From Citrobacter amalonaticus (GTDB lineage: Bacteria; Pseudomonadota; Gammaproteobacteria; Enterobacterales; Enterobacteriaceae), in contig NZ_AP024585.1 in the NCBI RefSeq assembly GCF_018323885.1, positions 2,542,001 through 2,606,000 on the forward strand: a stretch of 64,000 nucleotides of DNA. The letters are read 5' to 3'. The translations under genes were made by a program, and so were the position numbers. Under the pieces are notes generated by a model that saw nothing but the letters and a program-made list of their open reading frames with translations, searched no databases and had not been told where the DNA came from. Of this stretch, positions 20,293-28,617 are shown piece by piece (position 1 is the first letter of the stretch; each line of letters opens with the position of its first letter).

Positions 20293-21306
20293 TCATTCCG
20301 CAGACAACATAAGACGTAGCCGACCTCCTGCCCCCCAAATTTGACACTGCCAGGCGTCGCAGCGTTGGCTAATTTGGTTAAGGTAAGTATTACCCAACGT
20401 TCCCAGTGGAACGCCGTTACTGATCTGCACATTATGCAATCCGGTATTTAATGTCGCATTGAGTCCGGCAGAAACCAGAATCAGATTTTTAAGCTCACTG
20501 TGATAATAGCCAACTAATAGCGGAAACTGTCCGGGTAAATTGGCCTGGCGAAGCAGATGGTTGACCTGTTTCAATAATGCCCCCAGTTCCGGTAGACGCT
20601 GATTCTGATGTGCAAGTTGATCCTGTAACAGGCCATTAAATAACGCCCGCAGGAGTAACGCCGCCAGCACACCGTTGTCGCCAGCCCGGGTAACGTCCAG
20701 ACAATAAAATGCGAGATCGTTATCCGAAAGCGGCGCGATATCCAGCACCAGTCCAGGCTTATCCGCCGAAACCAGTTGTCGGTAATTGACCCGGCAATGC
20801 GAAATAATCTGCTGCACCGGAGGTTGAAGTTCCTGAAGTAATTTTGCCGCGGCGGCAGGATTATCCACCATCGCATCCCAGTCGCGAAACAGGCGCTCTT
20901 CTTCTTCAACCCGGGAATTAAACATATTCGGATACAGACAGGCAAACACCGTTTCCCGCAGTCGGGTCAGGTCTTTCACCGGCTTCAGCAGGACGTCATC
21001 TACGCCAAGACGTAAAGCTTTGGCAATATCCGCCATATTTTCTGTCGCCGAGATCACCAAAATCGGCGTCTGGTCACCGCGATTACGCAAATGCTCCACC
21101 AGACTGAGGCCGTTCATTCTTGGCATTGCAAGATCGCAAATCATGAGATCGGGTGTGAAATCAGCTAAACGGTCCAGTGCTTCTATGCCATCGGCCGCCA
21201 GTGCTGTTGTCGCTCCCAAAGAGGAAAACCACGAATCCAGAAGCGAGCGGAAAACCGGCTCGTCCTCAACGATTAGAATCTGTTTTCCGACCAATGGCTG
21301 CGTCAT
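20293..21306 (-). CDS. rssB: RpoS-directing response regulator RssB
   Basis: 337-residue adaptor that delivers sigma-S to ClpXP. The receiver domain (8-130) keeps acidic residues at 15-16 (EDEP), phosphoacceptor D58 (MICDLAMP) and the conserved Lys near 108 (LLKPVKD). The C-terminal half is the degenerate PP2C-like domain. It lies 92 bp after rssA and is probably co-transcribed with it, as in E. coli. Confidence 0.97.
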   Translation of the reverse strand: MTQPLVGKQILIVEDEPVFRSLLDSWFSSLGATTALAADGIEALDRLADFTPDLMICDLAMPRMNGLSLVEHLRNRGDQTPILVISATENMADIAKALRLGVDDVLLKPVKDLTRLRETVFACLYPNMFNSRVEEEERLFRDWDAMVDNPAAAAKLLQELQPPVQQIISHCRVNYRQLVSADKPGLVLDIAPLSDNDLAFYCLDVTRAGDNGVLAALLLRALFNGLLQDQLAHQNQRLPELGALLKQVNHLLRQANLPGQFPLLVGYYHSELKNLILVSAGLNATLNTGLHNVQISNGVPLGTLGNTYLNQISQRCDAWQCQIWGAGGRLRLMLSAE

Positions 21307-21398
21307 GTTCTCTCCCCTGACTGGCTTTACTCAATAGTGGCATGCTATTGCCACACACGCCTGTCAGAATATGCTTAAGTGTAGTTAAAAATGGTGCG

Positions 21399-22307
21399 TC
21401 AAACGCCGGCACGCACCAGAGGTAAAAGCTCGTCCATCTTTTTCTCTACCGCTAATCGCCCTGCTTCTATGGCAGAGCTGGCGCGATGAAAATCCAGGGT
21501 GGAGATTTGTGGACAGAACGGTTGAATTAAGATATCCGGCGGGTCGCCCGCCATGCGATTACGCTTCAGACGATTTTCCAGCACCTGAATCGAGGTGGTC
21601 ATGATTTCCATCGCGGTTGGCGCTGTCACCACACGGCGGGCGGTAATATTGCCCAGCCGTTCTTTCAGGCGCGCATGCCAGGAAAGTCCGTCATTATCTC
21701 CCTCCGGGCTGTCATCGCTGACGTTCAATGACAACAGATCCTGCTGCATCAAATGCGCGTCATGTTGCAGATCGACGGCAATCACAATATCCGCGCCCAG
21801 CGCGCGGGTCAGTGAGATGGGAACCGGATTAACGACGCCGCCGTCCACCAGCCAGTAGCCATTGTGAGCGACGGGCGACATCAGGCCGGGAATACTACAG
21901 GAGGCGCGAACGGCAAGATGGAGATCGCCCTCCGTAAACCATAATTCACGCCCCGTGCTGAGATTGGTCGCCACCGTCGCAAACCGACGGCTGCACTGTT
22001 CAATTTCAGCCACGGGCATGACGTTGCGATATTGATTAAAGACGCGCTCGCCGCGCAACAGTCCGCCTCGACGCCAGGAGAGATCCATCAGACGCAGGAC
22101 ATCCCAATAGCTGAACGAGCAGACCCACTCTTCAAGCGCGGGCAATTTGTTACAGGCGTAGGCGGCACCAACCAGCGAACCGATGGAGCACCCAGCGACG
22201 ATATCAACATCAATGCCCATGTGTTTGAGGGCTTTGATGACACCAATATGGGACCAGCCTCGCGCAGCACCTGAGCCCAGCGCCAGACCTATTTTCATTT
22301 TTCTCAT
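21399..22307 (-). CDS. rssA: Patatin-like protein RssA
   Basis: 302-residue member of the NTE/patatin hydrolase family. The oxyanion loop GSGAARGWSHIG (11-22), nucleophile S41 in GCSIGS and dyad Asp155 in VDGGVV are all present, so it should be a serine lipase or esterase. The substrate is unknown. It is the first gene of the rssAB pair. It starts 111 bp from divergent ychJ. Confidence 0.95.
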   Translation of the reverse strand: MRKMKIGLALGSGAARGWSHIGVIKALKHMGIDVDIVAGCSIGSLVGAAYACNKLPALEEWVCSFSYWDVLRLMDLSWRRGGLLRGERVFNQYRNVMPVAEIEQCSRRFATVATNLSTGRELWFTEGDLHLAVRASCSIPGLMSPVAHNGYWLVDGGVVNPVPISLTRALGADIVIAVDLQHDAHLMQQDLLSLNVSDDSPEGDNDGLSWHARLKERLGNITARRVVTAPTAMEIMTTSIQVLENRLKRNRMAGDPPDILIQPFCPQISTLDFHRASSAIEAGRLAVEKKMDELLPLVRAGV

Positions 22308-22418
22308 TTGACCGACAAACTTCCCCTGGCTTACGGGCGTAGCAACATCTCCAACGCTCAGTTAACATAGTGCTACCCTGGCTTTTTTATACGCCGTTTT
22401 TTTATCAGGGAGTTTTTT

Positions 22419-22874
22419 GTGTCTCAGCTTTGTCCCTGTGGTAGCGCAGTCGAGTATAGCCTATGTTGCCACCGATATCTGTCTGGCGAGCAAGTCGCAC
22501 CCGATCCATTGCACCTCATGCGTTCGCGCTACTGCGCTTTTGTGATGAAAGACGCAGATTATTTGATCAGTACCTGGCATTCGGCCTGTCACGCGGCCCG
22601 TTTCCGGGATGAGATCAGTGCCGGATTTGCCACAACTGAATGGCTGGGGCTGACCGTTTTCGAACACACCGTGTCTGAGGCGGACAACACCGGTTACGTC
22701 AGTTTTGTCGCCCGTTTTCGCGAACACGAAAAACCAGGGGCGATCATTGAACGTTCTCGTTTTTTAAAAGAAAACGGTCAGTGGTACTATATCGATGGTA
22801 CACGCCCGCAATTTGGACGCAACGACCCCTGCCCTTGTGGCTCAGGTAAAAAATTTAAAAAATGCTGCGGCTAG
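22419..22874 (+). CDS. ychJ: SEC-C motif protein YchJ
   Basis: 151-residue protein of the UPF0225/YchJ family. A zinc-binding SEC-C-like cluster lies at each end: [14 protein letters not shown] at residues 5-18 and [16 protein letters not shown] at the C-terminus, with an NTF2-like central domain. The GTG start at 22419 is as in E. coli. The function is unknown, though SEC-C motifs elsewhere bind SecB. It is followed 55 bp later by purU on the same strand. Confidence 0.93.
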   Translation: MSQLCPCGSAVEYSLCCHRYLSGEQVAPDPLHLMRSRYCAFVMKDADYLISTWHSACHAARFRDEISAGFATTEWLGLTVFEHTVSEADNTGYVSFVARFREHEKPGAIIERSRFLKENGQWYYIDGTRPQFGRNDPCPCGSGKKFKKCCG

Positions 22875-22929
22875 TCAATTGCCCGACAGTATTCACTCAG
22901 CAAACATCATCAACAGGATTACCGCTGCA

Positions 22930-23772
22930 ATGCATTCTTTACAACGAAAAGTGCTTCGTACCATCTGCCCTGACCAGAAGGGGCTTATCGCGCGTATTAC
23001 GAATATTTGCTACAAACATGAACTGAATATCGTGCAGAACAATGAGTTTGTAGACCACCGCACCGGTCGTTTTTTCATGCGCACCGAACTGGAAGGCATT
23101 TTTAACGACGCCACGCTGCTGGCCGATCTGGATAGCGCCTTACCGGAAGGCTCCATTCGCGAGTTGAATCCTGCCGGGCGCCGTCGCGTGGTGATTCTGG
23201 TCACCAAAGAAGCGCATTGTCTGGGCGATCTGTTAATGAAAGCCAACTATGGCGGTCTGGATGTGGATATCGCCGCCGTGATTGGTAATCACGAAACGCT
23301 GCGTTCGCTGGTCGAGCGTTTTGAAATTCCTTTCGAGCTGGTCAGTCACGAAGGATTAACCCGTGAAGAGCACGATCAGAAGATGGCGGACGCGATTGAC
23401 GCGCACCAACCGGATTACGTGGTGCTGGCGAAATATATGCGCGTGCTGACACCGGAGTTTGTGGCGCGCTTCCCGAACCAGATTATTAATATTCACCACT
23501 CGTTCCTGCCAGCGTTCATCGGCGCACGCCCTTACCACCAGGCTTATGAGCGCGGGGTGAAGATCATCGGCGCGACGGCGCACTACGTGAATGACAATCT
23601 GGACGAAGGTCCGATCATCATGCAGGACGTCATCCATGTGGATCACACCTACACGGCCGAAGACATGATGCGCGCCGGGCGCGACGTCGAAAAGAACGTT
23701 CTGAGCCGCGCGTTGTATCAGGTACTTGCCCAGCGCGTGTTTGTGTACGGCAACCGGACGATTATTCTTTAA
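22930..23772 (+). CDS. purU: Formyltetrahydrofolate deformylase
   Basis: 280-residue cytosolic enzyme that hydrolyses 10-formyl-THF to formate and THF, supplying formate for PurT and balancing one-carbon pools. It has an N-terminal ACT domain (about 8-85; RTICPDQKGLIARIT) and a C-terminal formyltransferase domain with the catalytic Asn-His-Asp set (NIHHSFLPAF near 203-212 and a conserved Asp in NDNLDEGP). The start is the ATG at 22930; an in-frame extension reaching into ychJ was rejected. Its end is close to the tyrT promoter. Confidence 0.97.
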   Translation: MHSLQRKVLRTICPDQKGLIARITNICYKHELNIVQNNEFVDHRTGRFFMRTELEGIFNDATLLADLDSALPEGSIRELNPAGRRRVVILVTKEAHCLGDLLMKANYGGLDVDIAAVIGNHETLRSLVERFEIPFELVSHEGLTREEHDQKMADAIDAHQPDYVVLAKYMRVLTPEFVARFPNQIINIHHSFLPAFIGARPYHQAYERGVKIIGATAHYVNDNLDEGPIIMQDVIHVDHTYTAEDMMRAGRDVEKNVLSRALYQVLAQRVFVYGNRTIIL

Positions 23773-23854
23773 TCGACTGAGAAATGAATTGGTTAGCTTT
23801 TACGCCTTTACGGGTAAAAATCAGGCAACCAGTTTATTTTTCTCGCCGGAATGC

Positions 23855-23889
23855 TTTACAGGGGCGCATCATTTGATATGATGCGCCCC
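23855..23889 (+). promoter_or_regulatory. Stringent-type promoter of tyrTV
   Basis: TTTACA (23855-23860) and TATGAT (23877-23882) with a 16-bp spacer, then a GC-rich discriminator (GCGCCCCGC). This is the classic tyrT layout, expected to be repressed by ppGpp/DksA and activated by Fis upstream. The promoter is covered by an inverted repeat (GGGGCGCATCAT / ATGATGCGCCCC). Confidence 0.88.
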
Positions 23890-23932
23890 GCTTCCCGAAA
23901 TGGAAGCAGGCCAGTAAAACGCATTACCCCGT

Positions 23933-24017
<85 letters not shown>

Positions 24018-24052
24018 TTCACGCTGTAAGTTCTGACAATATATTTACCCCT

Positions 24053-24137
<85 letters not shown>

Positions 24138-24192
24138 TCACTTCCCTGTTATCCCTTTGCCAAATCAATTGATGTTTCCCTGTATTCTGCCC

Positions 24193-24222
24193 ATGCGGGG
24201 AAGGATGAGAAGCTTCGATTAA
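24193..24222 (+). pseudogene. tpr: Relic of the protamine-like gene tpr
   Basis: Just after tyrTV the frame from ATG 24193 reads MRGRMRSFD and then TAA. From memory E. coli Tpr begins with the same nine residues followed by Gln (CAA), so one C-to-T change would have ended it. The bases beyond, AAGGTTCGATTCGAA, resemble the tRNA 3' end, as in the rtT repeats of the E. coli tyrT transcript. Only one such unit is seen. The match rests on memory of a short peptide. Confidence 0.5.
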
Positions 24223-24252
24223 GGTTCGATTCGAACGCCACCCAGCAAAACG

Positions 24253-24696
24253 CTACATCGGTGGCAATCTGCGCTTCACCGGCGAGCTTTTCACGATCGA
24301 TGTATTACACTGCGCATGCTCGGAAAGTCCATCAAGCAAGGTATCGAGTTGATCGATGGTGCGCACCACCAGCCGGATAACGAAACAATCCTCGCCGGTC
24401 ACTTTGTCGCTTTCAATACATTCGGGCATCGCCTGAATATATTTATCCACTTTATGAAGCAGGCCCGGTAAAGGCCGAACCCGTACCAGCGCCTGCAAGG
24501 TATATCCCAGCGCAGTCAGGTTTACCTGCGCGCCATATCCCTGAATGACGCCGCGCTCTTCCAGGCGTTTCACACGCTCAGCGGTACTCGGTGAAGTCAA
24601 TCCTACCCGACCACTCAATACCTTTAATGACATCCGCGCATCTTCTACCAGACACGCTACTATCCGTCGGTCGATTTCATCAATAAGGTCATTCAT
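24253..24696 (-). CDS. Lrp/AsnC-family transcriptional regulator
   Basis: 147-residue regulator with an N-terminal helix-turn-helix (LIDEIDRRIVACLVEDAR... LTSPSTAERVKRLEERGVI, residues 4-52) and a C-terminal RAM ligand domain with the usual GEDCFVIRLV core (about 101-110). Start at ATG 24696, behind AAGGA; an in-frame TTG one codon upstream is less likely. It is divergent from the EamA transporter 107 bp away and likely controls it, possibly in response to an amino acid (inference). The pair is not part of the E. coli backbone between tyrTV and narI. Confidence 0.88.
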   Translation of the reverse strand: MNDLIDEIDRRIVACLVEDARMSLKVLSGRVGLTSPSTAERVKRLEERGVIQGYGAQVNLTALGYTLQALVRVRPLPGLLHKVDKYIQAMPECIESDKVTGEDCFVIRLVVRTIDQLDTLLDGLSEHAQCNTSIVKSSPVKRRLPPM

Positions 24697-24803
24697 CAAT
24701 TTTTCCTTATAATAAAAAGTTATTCACGCATTTCACCTTATATCAACGCTGTAAAAGCGAACAGCCATTTTCGAAAATAGAGCCTTCAATCAGGAGGTGT
24801 GTG

Positions 24804-25685
24804 ATGCGTGATCTTCAGCAAGGCGTCTGGCAAATGAGCCTGGCAATGGTGATTTCCGGTTCAATCGGCGCGTTTGTGTTACTTTCCGGCCTGCCGGTTA
24901 CTGACGTGGTGTTCTGGCGCTGCCTGATTGGGGCTATCGCGCTATTTCTCTTTATCCGTCTCAGCAAACAACCGTTTAGCCCGCTGACCAGCGTCACGTT
25001 GGGGCTGGCAATCCTGGGCGGCATCGCGCTGGTCGTAAACTGGTTGCTGCTGTTTGCCGCCTACGAGCGCATCTCAATCGGTCTGTCGACCGTGGTGTAC
25101 AACACCCAGCCCTTTATGCTGGTGATGATGGGAATGCTGATGGGCGAGCGAGTCAGTGCAGTAAAATGGGGCTGGCTGTTCCTCGCCTTTGGTGGTGTGG
25201 TCATTTTATTATCGGGTGAACTGACCGGAGGCCATCCTACAGCCTGGTTAACCGGTGTGGCCCTCGCACTTGGTGCAGCGTTCTTTTACGCCCTGACGGC
25301 AATCATTACCCGCAGACTGAGAAGCATCGCGCCACAGCATATTGCCTTTATTCAGGTGCTGACGGGGGTGGTCATGCTCTTGCCGCTGGCCCAGTTCCCG
25401 GCGCTCATCCACGCATACCCGTGGGGTATCTTACTGACGCTGGGGATTGTTCATACCGGCATCATGTACCAGTTGCTGTACAGCGCCATTCAGAAATTGC
25501 CCACGCCTGTTACCGGTTCGTTATCCTTTATTTATCCGGTGGTGGCGATCGTCGTCGATAACGTGGTGTTTGGTCATTCACTTAACGCCACACAACTGAC
25601 AGGCGGCGCGTTAATTCTGTTTGCGGCGGCAGGAAATAACCTCGGCTGGGGCGAAAAAAAAACCCCGCAAATGCGAGGTTTCTGA
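24804..25685 (+). CDS. EamA/DMT-family exporter
   Basis: 293-residue inner-membrane protein with ten predicted helices in two EamA repeats (about 10-135 and 150-285). DMT exporters of this kind commonly efflux amino acids or other small metabolites; the substrate is not evident. AGGAGG at 24792 gives a strong ribosome site for ATG 24804. It is divergent from the AsnC-type regulator, a common regulator/exporter arrangement. Its last codons overlap the narI terminator, so the coding end doubles as a transcription signal for the opposite strand. Confidence 0.88.
   Translation: MRDLQQGVWQMSLAMVISGSIGAFVLLSGLPVTDVVFWRCLIGAIALFLFIRLSKQPFSPLTSVTLGLAILGGIALVVNWLLLFAAYERISIGLSTVVYNTQPFMLVMMGMLMGERVSAVKWGWLFLAFGGVVILLSGELTGGHPTAWLTGVALALGAAFFYALTAIITRRLRSIAPQHIAFIQVLTGVVMLLPLAQFPALIHAYPWGILLTLGIVHTGIMYQLLYSAIQKLPTPVTGSLSFIYPVVAIVVDNVVFGHSLNATQLTGGALILFAAAGNNLGWGEKKTPQMRGF
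25655..25680 (-). terminator. Terminator of narGHJI inside the eamA 3' end
   Basis: On the minus strand AACCTCGC / GCGGGGTT (one G-T pair), loop ATTT, then nine T. It lies 17 bp after the narI stop and within the last codons of the converging exporter gene. Confidence 0.85.
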
Positions 25686-25697
25686 TAAAGCCACCCA

Positions 25698-26375
25698 TCA
25701 GTGACGGGCGCGAACAATCTGGTATTTGCGCGTCAGATACTCCACGGGCGCGCTCCAGATGTGTACCAGACGGGAGAACGGGAACAGCAGGAACAGCGTC
25801 ATCCCCAGTACCAGGTGCAGACGGAAGATAAACGCCACCCCCTCCAGATGCGCCGATGCCCCCCCGTGGAACGTCACCACAGACTGCGCCCATCCCACCA
25901 GTTTCATCATTTCGCTGCCGTCCATATGCTGGGCGGAGAACGGAATGGTCGACAGTCCCAGCGCACACTGGATCACCAGCAGCGAGAGGATCAGGATGTC
26001 AGCGCCGGTGGTGGTCGCCCGCACGCGTGGGCTAAACAGACGACGTTTGAGCAACAACACGCCACCCACGAGACACATCAGGCCCGCCGCGCCGCCGCCA
26101 ATCATTGCCATCTTCTGTTTCACTTCAATAGGCAGCCACGCTTCATACATCCAGTGCGGCGTCAGCATACCGAGGAAGTGACCGGCGAAGATCCCCAGAA
26201 TCCCGAAGTGGAACAGGTTTGAGGCCATGTTCATCCCCTTGCGATCCAGCATCTGGCTGGACGCGGCGCGCCAGGTATACTGACCGTAGTCATAACGCAG
26301 CCAGCTACCAATCAGAAACACAGACCCGGCGATATACGGATAGATGTCAAAGAAGAACATATTCAGGAAGTGCAT
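25698..26375 (-). CDS. narI: Nitrate reductase A gamma subunit (cytochrome b)
   Basis: 225-residue five-helix diheme cytochrome b that oxidises quinol at the periplasmic side and passes electrons to NarH. The N-terminal [11 protein letters not shown] segment and conserved His residues on helices II and V (for example [10 protein letters not shown] and the C-terminal [14 protein letters not shown]) fit the haem ligands known for NarI. Its start overlaps the narJ stop by one base (TAATG). It is the last gene of narGHJI, before the terminator at 25655. Confidence 0.97.
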   Translation of the reverse strand: MHFLNMFFFDIYPYIAGSVFLIGSWLRYDYGQYTWRAASSQMLDRKGMNMASNLFHFGILGIFAGHFLGMLTPHWMYEAWLPIEVKQKMAMIGGGAAGLMCLVGGVLLLKRRLFSPRVRATTTGADILILSLLVIQCALGLSTIPFSAQHMDGSEMMKLVGWAQSVVTFHGGASAHLEGVAFIFRLHLVLGMTLFLLFPFSRLVHIWSAPVEYLTRKYQIVRARH

Positions 26376-27085
26376 TATTGCTGTCCTCCGGTGGTGATAT
26401 TCAGATATTGCGGCGCAACGGCTCCGGCAAAACGACGCTGGTGAGCGGAGATTTCAGACTCGCCGCAGCCCTGATCGGCAAAGAATTTCACCTGCTCTTC
26501 TTCCCAGACCGCATCGAGCGCTTGCGGCGTATCGTCGCGAACTTCATCGGCAATTTTTTCGGCAACTTTGTCACTGTCGATCGTCGCATTCGCCAGCTTC
26601 AGCAGCAGGTCGAACAGCACCGCATAGCGGCTTTCACGTTGTTGCAGACGCGCACTCAGTAGCGCCAGAATCGGGGCGATGTCCTGCAACCCGCCCAGCG
26701 CCTCGCGCTTCGGCAACTGTGCCAGGTATTCCAGATACAGCGGCAGATGATCCGGCAATTCACGACTGTCGAGCTGTAAACCGTGCTGCTCGTACTGCGC
26801 CATCAGATCAACCATCGCCTGACCGCGGTCGCGTGACTCACCGTGGACATGTTCGAACAGCAATAGCGAGGTTGCCCGACCGCGGTCAAACAGTTCGCTG
26901 TAGTTGGCCTGCACATCCAGCATCTCCTGCGCGGTTAAATCGCGCAGGAAAACGCTGAGCGTATGCGCATCCTCTTTATCAAGATTTTCAGATGACGCGA
27001 GTGCATCGTACAGTTCCTGCTGATGCTGCCACAGGGCAGCATCCGGGTACTCGAGCAGACGCGAAACAATGACGAGTTCAATCAT
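26375..27085 (-). CDS. narJ: Nitrate reductase assembly chaperone NarJ
   Basis: 236-residue cytosolic TorD-family chaperone that binds apo-NarG for molybdenum-cofactor insertion and membrane attachment. The family core [30 protein letters not shown] (about 62-91, read as a conserved block) is intact. It overlaps narH by 4 bp and narI by 1 bp. It is not part of the mature enzyme. Confidence 0.96.
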   Translation of the reverse strand: MIELVIVSRLLEYPDAALWQHQQELYDALASSENLDKEDAHTLSVFLRDLTAQEMLDVQANYSELFDRGRATSLLLFEHVHGESRDRGQAMVDLMAQYEQHGLQLDSRELPDHLPLYLEYLAQLPKREALGGLQDIAPILALLSARLQQRESRYAVLFDLLLKLANATIDSDKVAEKIADEVRDDTPQALDAVWEEEQVKFFADQGCGESEISAHQRRFAGAVAPQYLNITTGGQQ

Positions 27086-28617
27086 TGGTGCGGCTCCGTT
27101 TTGCTGGTCACATCGATGGCGTCAATGCGGCGGCTGTTGAACAGGTTGAATTTGGTGTCAGAACCGTGGCAACCGTCGCCGAAGGTAAAGCCACAACCGC
27201 TTTTCTCCGGGAACGCATCCCGCGCCAGTTCACGATGGCTACTCGGTACGACAAAACGATCTTCGTAGTTGGCAATCGCCAGATAGCGGTACATCTCCTG
27301 CGCCTGTGCTTCGCTTAAGCCCACCTCTTCCAGCGCGCGGGTATCCACTTTACCGTCAACGGTTTCCGCACGTTTATAGTGACGCATCGCCAGCATCCGT
27401 TTCAGCGCCAGCAGCACCGGTTGGGTATCGCCTGCGGTGAGCAAGTTAGCAAGGTACTGAACCGGAATACGCAGGCTGTCGACGTCCGGCAGAATGCCGT
27501 TGCTGCCAAGCTCACCCGCATCCGCCGCCGACTGAATCGGGGACAGCGGCGGCACATACCATACCATCGGCAGCGTGCGATATTCCGGATGCAGCGGCAG
27601 TGCCAGCTTCCAGTCCATCGCCATTTTATAAACCGGCGACTGCTGTGCGGCATCAATCACGCTCAATGGAATACCGTCTTTCAGCGCCTGTTCGATGACC
27701 ACCGGGTCGTTCGGATCGAGGAAGACATCCAGTTGGCGCTGATACAGATCTTTTTCGTGTTCGGTGCTCGCCGCGCTTTCAATCGCATCTGCGTCATACA
27801 GCAGTACGCCGAGATAACGAATACGGCCCACGCAGGTTTCGGAACAGACGGTTGGCTGGCCAGCTTCAATACGCGGATAACAGAAGATGCACTTCTCGGA
27901 CTTCCCACTCTTCCAGTTGAAGTAGATCTTTTTGTACGGACAGCCGGTGATGCACATCCGCCAGCCGCGGCACTTATCCTGGTCGATCAGCACGATGCCG
28001 TCTTCTTCACGCTTGTAGATGGCGCCGCTCGGGCAGGTCGCCACGCACGCCGGGTTGAGGCAGTGCTCGCACAGGCGCGGCAGATACATCATGAAGGTGT
28101 TTTCAAACTGACCGTACATCGCCTTCTGCATGTTTTCGAAGTTCTGGTCTTTGGCGCGTTTTTCAAATTCGCCACCCAGAATTTCTTCCCAGTTCGGACC
28201 GCTGGTGATTTTGTCCATCCGCTTGCCGGTAATCAGCGAGCGTGGACGGGCAATCGGCTGGTGCTTACTTTCCGGCGCGTTGTGCAGGTTCTGGTAGTCG
28301 TAGTCAAACGGCTCGTAATAGTCGTCAATTCCCGGCAGATGCGGGTTGGCGAAAATTTTACCGAGCAGCATCGCACGGTTCCCCATACGCGGCTGCAGTT
28401 TGCCGTTGATTTTACGGATCCAGCCGCCCTTCCATTTCTCCTGGTTTTCCCAGTCATTCGGGAAACCAACGCCAGGCTTGCTTTCCACGTTGTTGAACCA
28501 GGCGTATTCCATCCCTTCGCGGCTGGTCCAGACATTTTTACAGGTCACAGAACAGGTGTGGCAGCCGATGCACTTATCGAGATTCAGCACCATGCCGACT
28601 TGTGAACGAATTTTCAT
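27082..28617 (-). CDS. narH: Nitrate reductase A beta subunit
   Basis: 511-residue iron-sulfur subunit carrying one [3Fe-4S] and three [4Fe-4S] clusters between NarI haem and NarG. Four Cys groups are visible: CIGCHTCSVTCKNVW (near residue 16), CEHCLNPACVATCPSG (near 184), CRGWRMCITGCPYKK (near 217; Trp replaces a Cys, as is typical of the [3Fe-4S] site) and CIFCYPRIEAGQPTVCSETC (near 244). It overlaps narG by 4 bp. Confidence 0.97.
   Translation of the reverse strand: MKIRSQVGMVLNLDKCIGCHTCSVTCKNVWTSREGMEYAWFNNVESKPGVGFPNDWENQEKWKGGWIRKINGKLQPRMGNRAMLLGKIFANPHLPGIDDYYEPFDYDYQNLHNAPESKHQPIARPRSLITGKRMDKITSGPNWEEILGGEFEKRAKDQNFENMQKAMYGQFENTFMMYLPRLCEHCLNPACVATCPSGAIYKREEDGIVLIDQDKCRGWRMCITGCPYKKIYFNWKSGKSEKCIFCYPRIEAGQPTVCSETCVGRIRYLGVLLYDADAIESAASTEHEKDLYQRQLDVFLDPNDPVVIEQALKDGIPLSVIDAAQQSPVYKMAMDWKLALPLHPEYRTLPMVWYVPPLSPIQSAADAGELGSNGILPDVDSLRIPVQYLANLLTAGDTQPVLLALKRMLAMRHYKRAETVDGKVDTRALEEVGLSEAQAQEMYRYLAIANYEDRFVVPSSHRELARDAFPEKSGCGFTFGDGCHGSDTKFNLFNSRRIDAIDVTSKTEPHQ

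Noticed and set aside
22795..22929. Upstream in-frame extension of purU
   Set aside because: It would overlap the end of ychJ and add 45 residues absent from the family; ATG 22930 gives the expected N-terminus.
27379..28605. 408-codon open frame on the plus strand
   Set aside because: Antisense to narH; the translated protein is His/Arg/Val-rich without motifs.
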